Source of the DNA: a virus
IMG/VR virus record: IMGVR_UViG_3300026521_000466
Coordinates: 100,798-164,797 of that record
Length of the DNA stretch: 64,000 nucleotides
Direction: 5' to 3' (one strand)
In this document: positions 42,662-51,325 of the stretch, piece by piece
Layout of the letters: every line of letters starts with the position of its first letter
How positions within the stretch are numbered: the first letter of the stretch is position 1
The notes under the pieces: model-generated
Told to the model about the DNA's origin: nothing
What the model saw: only the letters and a program-made list of their open reading frames with translations
Databases searched by the model: none
Program-made: the position numbers and the translations under genes

Positions 42662-42800
42662 AAAAATAAAAAAATGACACCATCCTGGACGGGGATATCC
42701 AGGAGGCATGCATTGATAGATAAATCTCGTGAGCATACCATATTTTGGCTTAGGTGTCTTGTAGCTATGTAAAAGGAGGAAAATAACTACTGGTATGCTC
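42662..42800 (-). ncRNA. Candidate antisense small RNA or nrdB leader RNA
   Basis: A promoter core at 42805 precedes this stretch; no gene lies in it. A 9-bp stem (42792-42800 with 42731-42739) closes a domain that holds an 8-bp hairpin (42783-42790 with 42761-42768). Its 14-nt loop reads TTTCCTCCTTTTAC, a Shine-Dalgarno complement. A single-stranded segment GACACCTAAGCC (42747-42758) is the exact complement of the leader element GGCTTAGGTGT found after several phage promoters. A CCTGGA/TCCAGG hairpin (42684-42703) and U run (42661-42674) resemble a terminator before nrdB. It may act in trans, or regulate nrdB in cis. Confidence 0.5.
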
Positions 42801-42804
42801 ATAT

Positions 42805-42814
42805 CAATAATATA
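42805..42814 (-). promoter_or_regulatory. Phage promoter core TATATTATTG
   Basis: Minus-strand TATATTATTG lies between the nrdA stop and the structured RNA, followed directly by ATATGAGCATACC. It differs from the consensus at the last base. Confidence 0.6.
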
Positions 42815-42828
42815 TAATTAAAAATTTA

Positions 42829-45800
42829 TCATTGGCAACCTGAACAGGTAACAAAGTCATCCTGTGTCAATTCATCTATCTCTTCCGGGGATTTGCCTCT
42901 TGCATAGTAAATGCTTGATACACCTAAGTGTCTTGCATAATGATAGAGAATTCCCAAATCTCTTGTTGAGTTACTAATACCTGTATCTGGGAATAGGTTT
43001 CCGGATGGTGCTTGGTCAATCCATTGCTGCACCACAGCTAGGTTTTGAATAACTTTCATCTGATCTATCTCATATGCTGATTTATAGAACTTGATAGTGT
43101 TGATATTCAGGTCAGGTACCACTGATCTAAATTCACCAACGCTGGTCTTATCAGTATATACTCTTTTAAAGATAGGTTCTATGGACGGAGTAGTATTCGT
43201 GATAACAGCAATATTTGTAGTTGGAGCCACTGCCATAACATAAAGGTTTCTCATGCCTTTACTGGTTTTCTCTCTCAGTTGGTCCCAATCCATACTCCAT
43301 GGTCTATCCACTATCTTCTTGATATTCTCATTGGCAAAATCTACAGGCAATACTCCTTTTTCCCATTCACTGCCTTTGAATCCTGGGGCGACTCCTTTTT
43401 CAACAGCTAGATCGGCTGATGCCTGATATGCATAATAAGATACCCACTCCATAATCTGGTCAATACGTTGAAGTGCCTCTTTTGAACCAAACTCAAGTCC
43501 CTCTTTGGCAAGTAGATGATGCTCGCCCATAACACCAAGACCGATAGCTCTTGTCTTCATTGCATGTCTGAATGCACCGCCAACAGGATAGTAATTTATA
43601 TCGATGATATTATCGAGTGCTCTGATCATAATAGGTACAACTCTCTTAATATCCTCTTCAGTGTTTATCTTGGATATATTTAAAGAAGCAAGAGTACAGA
43701 CGAATATTTCATCATCTTCTATTTTATTCTCTGTGTACCCAATATTCACTCCTTTATAGAAATCATTTGGGGCCAGTTTGCTATATGGCCTTCCACTCTC
43801 TGATATATCACTGCCAAGCTCTTTACCTAAAAGTTTACCTTCCCTGTCATAAACGTATGTATAGAGCTCTCCTGCTTTCGCATACTGGCTTATTTCACAA
43901 CAGAGATTAGAACTATAGATAGTTCCGAGGTGTTTATTCATATGCCTCCTGTTCATCTCATCTTTATCAACGCAGTAAGGCTCACCGGATGTCAATGCTA
44001 TAGACATAATGCTGGTATAGAGATCAGCTGCTTTCACCACCTCTTTACTAATGGAACTTGAACGTTCATAATGTTCATACCTCTCTTTGAATTCATCTCC
44101 ATAGAGATCCAACAGATCGGTAACATCATGCGGATCAAACAGCGTCCATGTTTCATTGTTTCTAACTCTCTCCATGAAGAGTTTGTTCTCCCACATAGCA
44201 ATATTCATATCGTATGCTCTACGTCTTACATCACCTGTAGGTTTATGTAGCTCCAAGAACTCTTTAAAATCTTTGTTCCATGGCTCAAGATAGACTGCTA
44301 TTGCACCCTTTCTTGTATTGTGGGTTAGAAGATATCTATCTTTTCCTTCGTCTACACCAACATGCACGAAATAGTTATTATTATGTTCGATTGTATAGTC
44401 CACAAACACCTCATCACTATCACCACCTACTGTAAATATAACTTTCTCTTCACCAAGATTGGATATTGTAACTTCACCTTCTACCACCTCGTCAGCTCGC
44501 TTATATACAATATTACTATTCTCAACAATCGGAGTAGGATGCCATGCACTGGTAGTATAAGAACCAAGTGTCGTTGTGATTTCAGTTTGTGCTAGGGAAG
44601 GTACTCTTACGGTATGTTTAGAGACTAACTTCCTTACCTCTTTTTTACCAGTCTCATTGTTTAAAGACAACGCTAACATACCAGGTTCAATTTCAGAATG
44701 GTATAGAGGAATATATGTAATTGCACTTTCAATATCATCCATTGCATTTACAATATTGATAAGTTCTTCAATAGTTGGTTTATCTGCATTGTTGATATCT
44801 ATTTTCTCTGTTACTATAGTGAGATTTTTTAGATTGACATTATGGGTATTATTGTCTTTATGATAAACAAGTCCCTTTTCATATCCGAGATAAGTCAATG
44901 CCATAACTGTAGCAATGTAATACTTTTTCTCATCAATGCTTGCAGTCAATACTTTACCGCCTTTTGATAGTTTAGCAGGTACTGTTGCAAGAGTATATCT
45001 ATTTATCATAAGTCCAAACTCATTGATCATATAGTCTTCTAGTCCTTTAACTTTTATATCCGTAAACCCTTTTGGAAGATATCTACCATTAATTGCATTT
45101 GCTAACTCAGGAACATCCGCATCTATGGATCTGCCACATAGATATTTTTCTATCTTAAGCATCTTTTCATTATAATTTTCATCATTTTCATCAAGGATTT
45201 CACTTACTATATCAGATACGTAGTTATCTCTAGCATCGCTATATTTGACATAATATTTTTCTTCCCGCACATTGTATGTCACGCCATCAACTGTGATAGT
45301 ATCAATAATAGCAATACGACTATTACTAGAGACACACCCCAACTGGTCAAACTCTAACTGAATAGCATTCGTTGTAACTGCCAATGGAACAACACCGCCT
45401 GATGCTCCCGGTATACCATCAACTACAGAACCGTCAGTCCTGACAAAACCATCTGACCAACCGATGCCACCACCGAATTTACTAAGTATAGCCATTACAG
45501 TTCTTGAGTGCATGATTCCCTCTGCACTATCATGTGTTACACCGCCATAACAGCTATTCAGCTGACATCTGATACTTCTGGCATTTGCCAGCGTCGGAGT
45601 ACTGTGCATAAAGTTAAACTGAGATACTTCACTATAGTGTTGTTCTGCATAGTGTTCTTTAAGTCCGTCTGGTTCATTCTGCATTAAAACCATTGCTACC
45701 GACATAAAGACGAACTGTGGTAACTCAAAAGGCTCTTCGTTCACAGATTTAATATATCTCTGTCTAAATGTATAAGCACCTACATAACTGAACTGATCAT

Positions 45801-46203
45801 CTCTGTCATGTTTAATAGCTTTTGCCAATCTATCAAGGTCATAGCTCAAAAGAACTTTATCAAAGATGCCGTGTTCAACCCCATACTCTATATACTTTCT
45901 AAACGAAAGACCACCCAATGTTTTAGTAACTTGATGTCTAAGATCATAAAGAAACAATCTCCCTGCTAATACTGCATTGTCAACTGCATCAATATCAATA
46001 TCCAAAACAATGATCATAATCAGTGTTTGATGTATCTGCTCCGTAGTCATACCATCTTTGATATTCTCCATGAACTTTTTCATTATTGATGTCTTATCGA
46101 CATTTAGTTCATTAGAAGCATACTCTAAGAAACCATAGATTTTGTCTATGTTAAATGGTTCTACTCTACCATCCCTCTTTATTACATTGATTTTCTCTTT
46201 CAA
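42829..46203 (-). CDS. nrdA: Ribonucleotide reductase class I large subunit with intein
   Basis: The 1124-residue precursor starts at TTG (46203, AAAGGAC 6 bases upstream). It shows an ATP-cone N-terminus (about 5-90), Cys218 (NSCYGG), the active-site NLCCE (Asn766, Cys768, Glu770), Cys836 (VCTLASLNIS), the Tyr pair 1099-1100 for radical transfer and the C-terminal redox pair in TCSGCQ (1120, 1123). The normal chain is interrupted after FDQLG (289) and resumes at TRKGAIAVYLEPW (630), with a 340-residue intein between. The mature extein would be 784 residues, normal for NrdA. It is transcribed ahead of nrdB and divergent from the lysis cassette. Confidence 0.9.
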   Translation of the reverse strand: MKEKINVIKRDGRVEPFNIDKIYGFLEYASNELNVDKTSIMKKFMENIKDGMTTEQIHQTLIMIIVLDIDIDAVDNAVLAGRLFLYDLRHQVTKTLGGLSFRKYIEYGVEHGIFDKVLLSYDLDRLAKAIKHDRDDQFSYVGAYTFRQRYIKSVNEEPFELPQFVFMSVAMVLMQNEPDGLKEHYAEQHYSEVSQFNFMHSTPTLANARSIRCQLNSCYGGVTHDSAEGIMHSRTVMAILSKFGGGIGWSDGFVRTDGSVVDGIPGASGGVVPLAVTTNAIQLEFDQLGCVSSNSRIAIIDTITVDGVTYNVREEKYYVKYSDARDNYVSDIVSEILDENDENYNEKMLKIEKYLCGRSIDADVPELANAINGRYLPKGFTDIKVKGLEDYMINEFGLMINRYTLATVPAKLSKGGKVLTASIDEKKYYIATVMALTYLGYEKGLVYHKDNNTHNVNLKNLTIVTEKIDINNADKPTIEELINIVNAMDDIESAITYIPLYHSEIEPGMLALSLNNETGKKEVRKLVSKHTVRVPSLAQTEITTTLGSYTTSAWHPTPIVENSNIVYKRADEVVEGEVTISNLGEEKVIFTVGGDSDEVFVDYTIEHNNNYFVHVGVDEGKDRYLLTHNTRKGAIAVYLEPWNKDFKEFLELHKPTGDVRRRAYDMNIAMWENKLFMERVRNNETWTLFDPHDVTDLLDLYGDEFKERYEHYERSSSISKEVVKAADLYTSIMSIALTSGEPYCVDKDEMNRRHMNKHLGTIYSSNLCCEISQYAKAGELYTYVYDREGKLLGKELGSDISESGRPYSKLAPNDFYKGVNIGYTENKIEDDEIFVCTLASLNISKINTEEDIKRVVPIMIRALDNIIDINYYPVGGAFRHAMKTRAIGLGVMGEHHLLAKEGLEFGSKEALQRIDQIMEWVSYYAYQASADLAVEKGVAPGFKGSEWEKGVLPVDFANENIKKIVDRPWSMDWDQLREKTSKGMRNLYVMAVAPTTNIAVITNTTPSIEPIFKRVYTDKTSVGEFRSVVPDLNINTIKFYKSAYEIDQMKVIQNLAVVQQWIDQAPSGNLFPDTGISNSTRDLGILYHYARHLGVSSIYYARGKSPEEIDELTQDDFVTCSGCQ
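44317..45336 (-). mobile_element. Intein with HNH-type homing endonuclease inside nrdA
   Basis: Residues 290-629 of the NrdA precursor begin with Cys (CVSSNSRIAI) and end in THN followed by Thr, the standard splice junctions. The C-terminal block NYFVHVGVDEGKDRYLLTHN matches intein blocks F and G. In the middle, YHKDNNTHNVNLKNLTIVT (447-465) matches the HNH_3 pattern HHxDxxxxNNxxxNLxxV, although the first residue of the usual HH pair is Tyr. The insertion lies in the conserved DQxG segment of the reductase, a known type of intein site. Confidence 0.85.
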
Positions 46204-46364
46204 GATTTGTCCTTTTTTAAAATTATTTTGTAGACAACTTTGTGTCAGATAAATCCATTACAATATTTTTTAATAAAAGTTAAGAAAATAGTATCTAAAA
46301 TAATACCTATTGACATAAACTATTTTTAAATTTATTGATTAAATCAAAACATTAAAGGATACAC

Positions 46365-46928
46365 ATGATAGCAGCAATAAGTTTACTGGTAAAAGATCTC
46401 ATAGGTGCAGGACTAACAGAGTTAGCAGACGCAATATTTGATAAAGGTGAAGATTTTGTTAAAGATAAAGTAAAAGAAGCAACAGGCATCGAGTTGAAAG
46501 ACAGAGTAACAAAAGATGAGTTGAAGACACTAAAAAATAAATATGAGGATATTCTACCCCTTTTACAAGAGAAGAATAGACATGTAGAAAAGGTACTTGC
46601 TTTTAAAGAGCACATTGAAGGTGAAAAAACAAATAGAAGAAAACTCTCAACCGAGAAATATATTAAAACAGATCACAAAGTAGCAGATGAGATAGCAAGA
46701 AAAATTATTCGCGAAAACATGATCTATATCGTTATCTGTATATTGATAGAACTAGCTTCTATTGTATACTTACAGAATAACGGAAATCTACTAGCTATTA
46801 TCACAGGTATTTTTGGGAGTGTTATAACAAATCTTTACCAAGAGAGACAATCTGTTATAAACTTTCACTTCGGGTCTTCCTTGGGCAGTAAAATGAAAGA
46901 CAATGCCATAATTAATAAAGGCAAGTAA
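46365..46928 (+). CDS. Holin-like membrane protein, 187 aa
   Basis: An N-terminal amphipathic segment (MIAAISLLVKDLIGAG) is followed by a charged coiled-coil region (about 30-105). Two adjacent membrane segments follow (MIYIVICILIELASIVYL and LLAIITGIFGSVITNLY, about 117-160), then a basic tail. It abuts the endolysin gene with a one-base overlap, which is the main reason for calling it a holin. TTAAAGGATACAC precedes the ATG. Confidence 0.6.
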   Translation: MIAAISLLVKDLIGAGLTELADAIFDKGEDFVKDKVKEATGIELKDRVTKDELKTLKNKYEDILPLLQEKNRHVEKVLAFKEHIEGEKTNRRKLSTEKYIKTDHKVADEIARKIIRENMIYIVICILIELASIVYLQNNGNLLAIITGIFGSVITNLYQERQSVINFHFGSSLGSKMKDNAIINKGK

Positions 46929-47803
46929 TGAAGTTTCTAAGGAACAATAAGTATATCAAATATGTATGGGATAGAGGCAATGAAACATTAGCCAACCATC
47001 TCATCTATATGATAGAAAAAGGACTCATAGATGACTTACAACTGTATTTAAATAATAAATATGGTACTAAGTTAATAGTGGATGGTATTTTCGGAATGAA
47101 TACACTTGTTGCAATAGACACAGCAATGAGAAAAGACCACGGCGTAATAGATAATTTCATTACATTAAACACTCCAAAGAAACCAACTATCAAAAAGATG
47201 GTATTGACTTTCCTTGCAGATGCCGAGGGTACAATAGTCCATTTTAATAAAAAAACGGAAACATCTTATACTGCCCCATATGGAATATATAGAAAAGTAT
47301 TCCCTAATGCCACTGTAATAAAATATATTGACAGTCTATATAGGAAATATAATTTAAATATAGAGTCTCCAAAAGACGCCAGAAGAATTAATTACCTAAT
47401 GACCAATGATGAAAAAGAACTGGCTAGAGAACTAGCATGGGAATTTTATAAAAAATACTTCATAGCAAAACCATTACTAGATATATTGGATACCAGCAGT
47501 TTTCTTACATATTTCAGTATCTCTGTAAATGGAGGAAAAAAAAGAGGGGGGAAGGCTATACAACACACGATACACGCAAAAGCTGATGGTGCAATTGGAC
47601 CAAGCACTATAAAACATATTAAAGACTTCCTGTTGCAAAAAGATTTTACGCGGTTAAATTTCGGTATGTTGGAATACATGTATAATTTCTACCGAAGACT
47701 TATCTCTATGCATAGCGAATACAGCATATATAAAAACGGATGGTATAACAGACTATTGAAAACATCTTGCGGACTATTCCAAAGAAAATATAGATCATTG
47801 TGA
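46928..47803 (+). CDS. Endolysin, GH108-like muramidase with peptidoglycan-binding parts
   Basis: The 291-residue protein has an N-terminal binding-type motif VDGIFGMNTLVAI (about 51-63). A GH108-like segment FLADAEGTIVHFNKK (about 95-109) with TAPYGIYRKVFP (about 115-126) parallels the E-G-G...YGI pattern; the catalytic Glu is about residue 100. A C-terminal ADGAIGPSTIKHIKDF (about 217-232) matches the DGxxGPxT binding domain. It would cleave the glycan backbone at the end of infection. It has no signal peptide, so release needs the upstream holin-like protein. A terminator follows. Confidence 0.75.
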   Translation: MKFLRNNKYIKYVWDRGNETLANHLIYMIEKGLIDDLQLYLNNKYGTKLIVDGIFGMNTLVAIDTAMRKDHGVIDNFITLNTPKKPTIKKMVLTFLADAEGTIVHFNKKTETSYTAPYGIYRKVFPNATVIKYIDSLYRKYNLNIESPKDARRINYLMTNDEKELARELAWEFYKKYFIAKPLLDILDTSSFLTYFSISVNGGKKRGGKAIQHTIHAKADGAIGPSTIKHIKDFLLQKDFTRLNFGMLEYMYNFYRRLISMHSEYSIYKNGWYNRLLKTSCGLFQRKYRSL

Positions 47804-47828
47804 TGGGATTCCCATCACAATGTCGGTC
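47796..47828 (+). terminator. Terminator after the lysis cassette
   Basis: CATTGTGATGGGA and TCCCATCACAATG arms (47796-47822) are followed by TCGGTCTTTTTA. Confidence 0.75.
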
Positions 47829-48264
47829 TTTTTACTCTGTCGCGCAAGGAAACAATAACGTCACTGCTCTTTATCCTTCTACTATATATAACAAGCGCTA
47901 AATAACAAATTCGTATATTGTCAGTCGGAATATCTCTGACAATAGTGTCCTTGACTGCATTTACAACTTCAAATGTATTTTTGATAGTATCAAAATATAT
48001 AGACATGTAATTGTTGATATAATCAACACATCCATTTATGGATAAATAATGATACATATCAGTAAGAAAATATATATTCTCCCAACTCATTTCATATGCT
48101 GGCTTTACACTGATCACGCCGTCCACACAATCTGTAAGTGTGGAATTTGTGATTGCTAATATCATATTATATATATTATTAAATACATCTCCGCTGGCGT
48201 CATCTAGGTATATAGAAGACTGTAAGAATATTGTCATATGCTCATGAAATTCTTCACTCTTCAT
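47815..48264 (-). CDS. Hypothetical protein, 149 aa
   Basis: No family recognised. A helical acidic protein with several Tyr residues. It overlaps the end of the acidic 384-aa gene by 11 bases and shares its operon. Confidence 0.6.
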   Translation of the reverse strand: MKSEEFHEHMTIFLQSSIYLDDASGDVFNNIYNMILAITNSTLTDCVDGVISVKPAYEMSWENIYFLTDMYHYLSINGCVDYINNYMSIYFDTIKNTFEVVNAVKDTIVRDIPTDNIRICYLALVIYSRRIKSSDVIVSLRDRVKRPTL

Positions 48265-49408
48265 CTTCTTCGCCCCATAAACGGACCACTACATCATCAC
48301 CATTAAAAAGACCCGAATCTTCAACTTGCACAGTCTCTACATTAATTGGGGTTTCCACCAACTCAAAATCATCGTCTTTGTTATCCTCATGGCTTGCAAA
48401 GTCTCTGTATTTATTTTCCGGAATAGATTCAATATCTTCGGAAGTGGGTTTTTGAGGTTTAACATCAGGGACATATTCTTGAAGATAGTCAGCCTCCACA
48501 TCAGCGGAATTGTCTTCACTGTCGAGAAAAAGGAAGTCTTCACCAGACTCTTCAATTATAACTATGCCTGATGTATTATCATCAGTAAGCCCAATACACA
48601 ATGACGGATGTTCTGTCAATTCAAAGTCATCAACCTCTATTTCTACATCAGCATGATCAGAAACATTATCTTCCGATCTCTCAATGCTCTCTGCATCACA
48701 CTCAGTCGATACATCAGAACTATTTTCTTCACTCGTTTGTTCTTCAACATCTACATCACAAAGCTCTCCTAGCACTTCATCTTCATCATTACATACACCG
48801 GATTCTTCAGCCGTTTCTTCTACGGCCTCTTCTGCATTGTCGCCTGGTTCTTCCTGCACAAGTTGGAACTCATCAGATGTCCCGTTTGCAGCAATGAATG
48901 TAGCACCAGCCTCGAGAAGAACTATAATGGTAGCATCGCTAAGTTTCTCCTCGATAATAAAATGACTGAATCCTTTTTCAAGGAGTTCAGTTGCTCTTTT
49001 AGGATGCAACTGTTTGAGTTTCTTTGTGGTAGTCTCTTTAACTGCTTCCTCTTGCGGCTTTCCCGCAAATCTACCCTCTTCCATAGCGCCAGTTGACTGG
49101 GCACCCCAGATCTTTTTCATCTGTTTTTCCATTTTTATACTCTCCTTATCTATTGTTTTAAGAACAGAAGCATTGTTGCTCAATGCCTTGATATCCTCAT
49201 AGAACTTATCAACTCTCTCTTTTGAAATAGCGTACTTTTTTGCCAATCTTGTCCATGTCTTCACAAACTCTTTTAGAAGAAGAGTGTCTATCTCTCCCTC
49301 TGTTTTAAGAGCTAACTCAGCCTCATCAATACCATCGAGAGCATCGTTGTATACGCTCTCAATGTACCGACTATCCATATAGATGACCATACTGTCTTTG
49401 ATACCCAT
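48254..49408 (-). CDS. Extremely acidic protein, 384 aa
   Basis: Residues 1 to about 180 look folded and helical. From about 185 onward the chain is dominated by Glu, Asp, Ser and Val, with long acidic runs, ending EDEE. No family recognised. Such a tail may mimic DNA or bind basic partners; this is inference. It is one gene downstream of the Tad2-like protein and ends the same operon. Confidence 0.65.
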   Translation of the reverse strand: MGIKDSMVIYMDSRYIESVYNDALDGIDEAELALKTEGEIDTLLLKEFVKTWTRLAKKYAISKERVDKFYEDIKALSNNASVLKTIDKESIKMEKQMKKIWGAQSTGAMEEGRFAGKPQEEAVKETTTKKLKQLHPKRATELLEKGFSHFIIEEKLSDATIIVLLEAGATFIAANGTSDEFQLVQEEPGDNAEEAVEETAEESGVCNDEDEVLGELCDVDVEEQTSEENSSDVSTECDAESIERSEDNVSDHADVEIEVDDFELTEHPSLCIGLTDDNTSGIVIIEESGEDFLFLDSEDNSADVEADYLQEYVPDVKPQKPTSEDIESIPENKYRDFASHEDNKDDDFELVETPINVETVQVEDSGLFNGDDVVVRLWGEEDEE

Positions 49409-49420
49409 ATTTATCTCTCC

Positions 49421-49849
49421 TTACACAAGTATTTTTCTATTTACCAACACCCAGTCATTAGCGTGCATGTCATCTACAGTAGGAACATATATCGTATCCC
49501 AGTATTTACAGGACCTGATAATATTTCCGCTTGACTCTCTTACAGCAAATTCATTGGGGAACCATCCTTCTCTAGCAACTAGAAGATTAGTATCATTTAT
49601 AAAAGTCATCGCCTGTTCATAATTGAATGGCTCAAAGTCAACTTGTTGGTCAAACGCCTTTTTGATAATTTTTTTCATCTTATCAATATCTGCGCTCACT
49701 GGTATATCCACATATACCTTTTTATCATTCATAACTGCAATAACACTAAAATAGTTATCACTAAACGCTACTTGCTTATTTATAAATAAGTAAATCCCAT
49801 CGCCTATCAGTTTAGCATAGGCCTTTAACTCTTCAATTTCAACTATCAT
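49421..49849 (-). CDS. Tad2-like (DUF2829) protein with N-terminal extension, 142 aa
   Basis: Residues 75-136 match the DUF2829/Tad2 pattern: FNYEQAM (75-81, compare F.EAL), LLVAREGW (89-96, compare VxRxGW) and DDMHANDWVLV (126-136, compare DxLAxDWxxV). Tad2 proteins sequester the Thoeris signal gcADPR. The first roughly 70 residues are an additional alpha/beta segment not present in minimal Tad2. The motif match is clear by eye, but the ligand specificity is unknown. GAAAGGAAAAAG precedes the ATG. It is co-transcribed from the promoter at 50815. Confidence 0.65.
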   Translation of the reverse strand: MIVEIEELKAYAKLIGDGIYLFINKQVAFSDNYFSVIAVMNDKKVYVDIPVSADIDKMKKIIKKAFDQQVDFEPFNYEQAMTFINDTNLLVAREGWFPNEFAVRESSGNIIRSCKYWDTIYVPTVDDMHANDWVLVNRKILV

Positions 49850-49887
49850 CTTTTTCCTTTCGTTTAATTAATATTTTTTAACTTTTT

Positions 49888-50277
49888 TTATCTGGATATG
49901 TTAATGTGTACAAGTTCGTCTATTGTAATCCGATATTCCTCAGTCTCTTCTACATTCGAGAATACCAGTTTGTTATTTTCAACTATATATGCTGAATTTT
50001 GAGATGGGGCTATAATGGCTATGGGCTTAGAACCCATATCTTTTACAAAATACCCTATTAACTCAACATCCTCAACCTGCCCATAGATAACAAAAGTATT
50101 ATCTGTAACAATAACCGGCTTACCCTTAACTGTAGGTGATACTATAGTCTTCTTAAAAACACCTTTCTGCATCTTAGCATTTAATGTCGATACAGTGAAC
50201 GATTCAAGTCCATATGGGTTATGGACCTCGAGCAAGTCACACCTCTGATTGTTTGTTTTATTTGCTTGGATTCTCAT
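49888..50277 (-). CDS. Hypothetical protein, 129 aa
   Basis: No family recognised. Beta-rich with repeated short strands (KPVIVTDNTFVIYGQVEDVELIG). Its start lies within the end of the upstream 166-aa gene; the two share texture and may be related. Confidence 0.6.
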   Translation of the reverse strand: MRIQANKTNNQRCDLLEVHNPYGLESFTVSTLNAKMQKGVFKKTIVSPTVKGKPVIVTDNTFVIYGQVEDVELIGYFVKDMGSKPIAIIAPSQNSAYIVENNKLVFSNVEETEEYRITIDELVHINISR

Positions 50278-50758
50278 TGAGCTCTCCTTCTACTGTATTC
50301 TCTTTTGCGTCTACACATACCTCTTTTGTAATAATACTATCGATATGTGATTTAAATGGCACCAGCTCTTTGTTAACATCAGTGAGCTTCAAGTCGCCAT
50401 CTTTTACCTCGAACAACATGCCATTACTGATAAGTACATCACCCTCTCTGAATAACACACCATAAACATACGAATTTTTCATATATGATTTTGGAGTTAA
50501 TATTTTCATTACAGTGAGCATGTTATTATCTGCACCGACCATCGTATCAGAGTCAACAATGACCAACATTGAATCAATGTATTCTCCACGGACATCAAAT
50601 ACAAGTTGTTTATCATGTCCGTTAATTGCATCTATGGCAATGGTGTTTTCACCAATCACACCTTTTAAAACGGGCTTTCCATAAGCCTTTAGGTCTTGGA
50701 CACCATCTAGTTTAAACGCTGGATGCGTCTCGAATATTTTCACGTTATTATATGTCAT
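50258..50758 (-). CDS. Hypothetical beta-rich protein, 166 aa
   Basis: The first gene behind the promoter at 50815, with AAGGAGGTTAGGT before the ATG. It consists of alternating strands (SMLVIVDSDTMVGADNNMLTV) and an acidic disordered C-terminus. No family recognised. Confidence 0.6.
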   Translation of the reverse strand: MTYNNVKIFETHPAFKLDGVQDLKAYGKPVLKGVIGENTIAIDAINGHDKQLVFDVRGEYIDSMLVIVDSDTMVGADNNMLTVMKILTPKSYMKNSYVYGVLFREGDVLISNGMLFEVKDGDLKLTDVNKELVPFKSHIDSIITKEVCVDAKENTVEGELNENPSK

Positions 50759-50814
50759 ACCTAACCTCCTTATGACTTTTTAGTTAGCTTTACAGCACCT
50801 AAGCGTATCCATTA

Positions 50815-50824
50815 TAATAATATA
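50815..50824 (-). promoter_or_regulatory. Phage promoter core TATATTATTA
   Basis: Minus-strand TATATTAT­TA, TAATGGATACGCTTAGGTGC (leader element), then AAGGAGG and the start at 50758. It heads the operon that includes the Tad2-like gene. Confidence 0.7.
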
Positions 50825-50907
50825 TAAAAGAAAAAAACCCTCTCAGGCATTATATGATACTTAACAACAAACAAGAAATATTAATTGATATTAAAAAAGG
50901 GAAAAAC

Positions 50908-51303
50908 ATGAAAATTAAATTTGTTTATAAAATTATACCAGTTGCAGTGTTCTATACAGATTTCCTAGTCGATAAGAACCTTGATGGGAAAAACCTCGGT
51001 CTCTTTATAGTCATACGTCCAAGATGTAAAGATGATATCCAATTATTAAACCATGAACTTATACATACTAAACAGTTATTTAGAATGGGTTTAACATCAT
51101 GGATATTTATGGCACTTAGCGAAAAATGGAGAATTAAATTAGAATTAGAAGCATACCTAAATACTCTTGGATGTAATAGACACATGCAAAGATTTATAAC
51201 CAATACTCTTAGCAAAAACTATAAAATAAAAAAATACACAAAAGATGATATAAAAAAAATTATAAAAGAAGAATGTGAAAAGATGAAGTTGTGTGGGAAA
51301 TAA
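50908..51303 (+). CDS. Small HExxH metallopeptidase, 131 aa
   Basis: ATG at 50908 (MKIKFVYKIIPVAVF) is chosen because AAAAGGGAAAAAC lies just upstream; an earlier ATG at 50854 has no site. The zinc motif LLNHELIHTKQLF places HELIH at about residues 51-55, and a later ELEAYLNTLG supplies a likely third Glu ligand. A short hydrophobic segment (FRMGLTSWIFMAL) lies between. The family is unknown. A second, unrelated HExxH protein is at 644-2095. A lone plus-strand gene closed by a terminator. Confidence 0.65.
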   Translation: MKIKFVYKIIPVAVFYTDFLVDKNLDGKNLGLFIVIRPRCKDDIQLLNHELIHTKQLFRMGLTSWIFMALSEKWRIKLELEAYLNTLGCNRHMQRFITNTLSKNYKIKKYTKDDIKKIIKEECEKMKLCGK

Positions 51304-51325
51304 CCCACACAACTCAATATTATTT
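51288..51325 (+). terminator. Terminator between converging genes
   Basis: GTTGTGTGGG and CCCACACAAC arms (51288-51297 with 51304-51313) are followed by TCAATATTATTTTTTTC. Confidence 0.75.

Noticed and set aside
48601-48965. Plus-strand frames rich in Ser, His and Leu opposite the acidic gene
   Set aside because: They are the antisense of GAA/GAT-rich codons in 48254-49408 and have no ribosome-binding sites.
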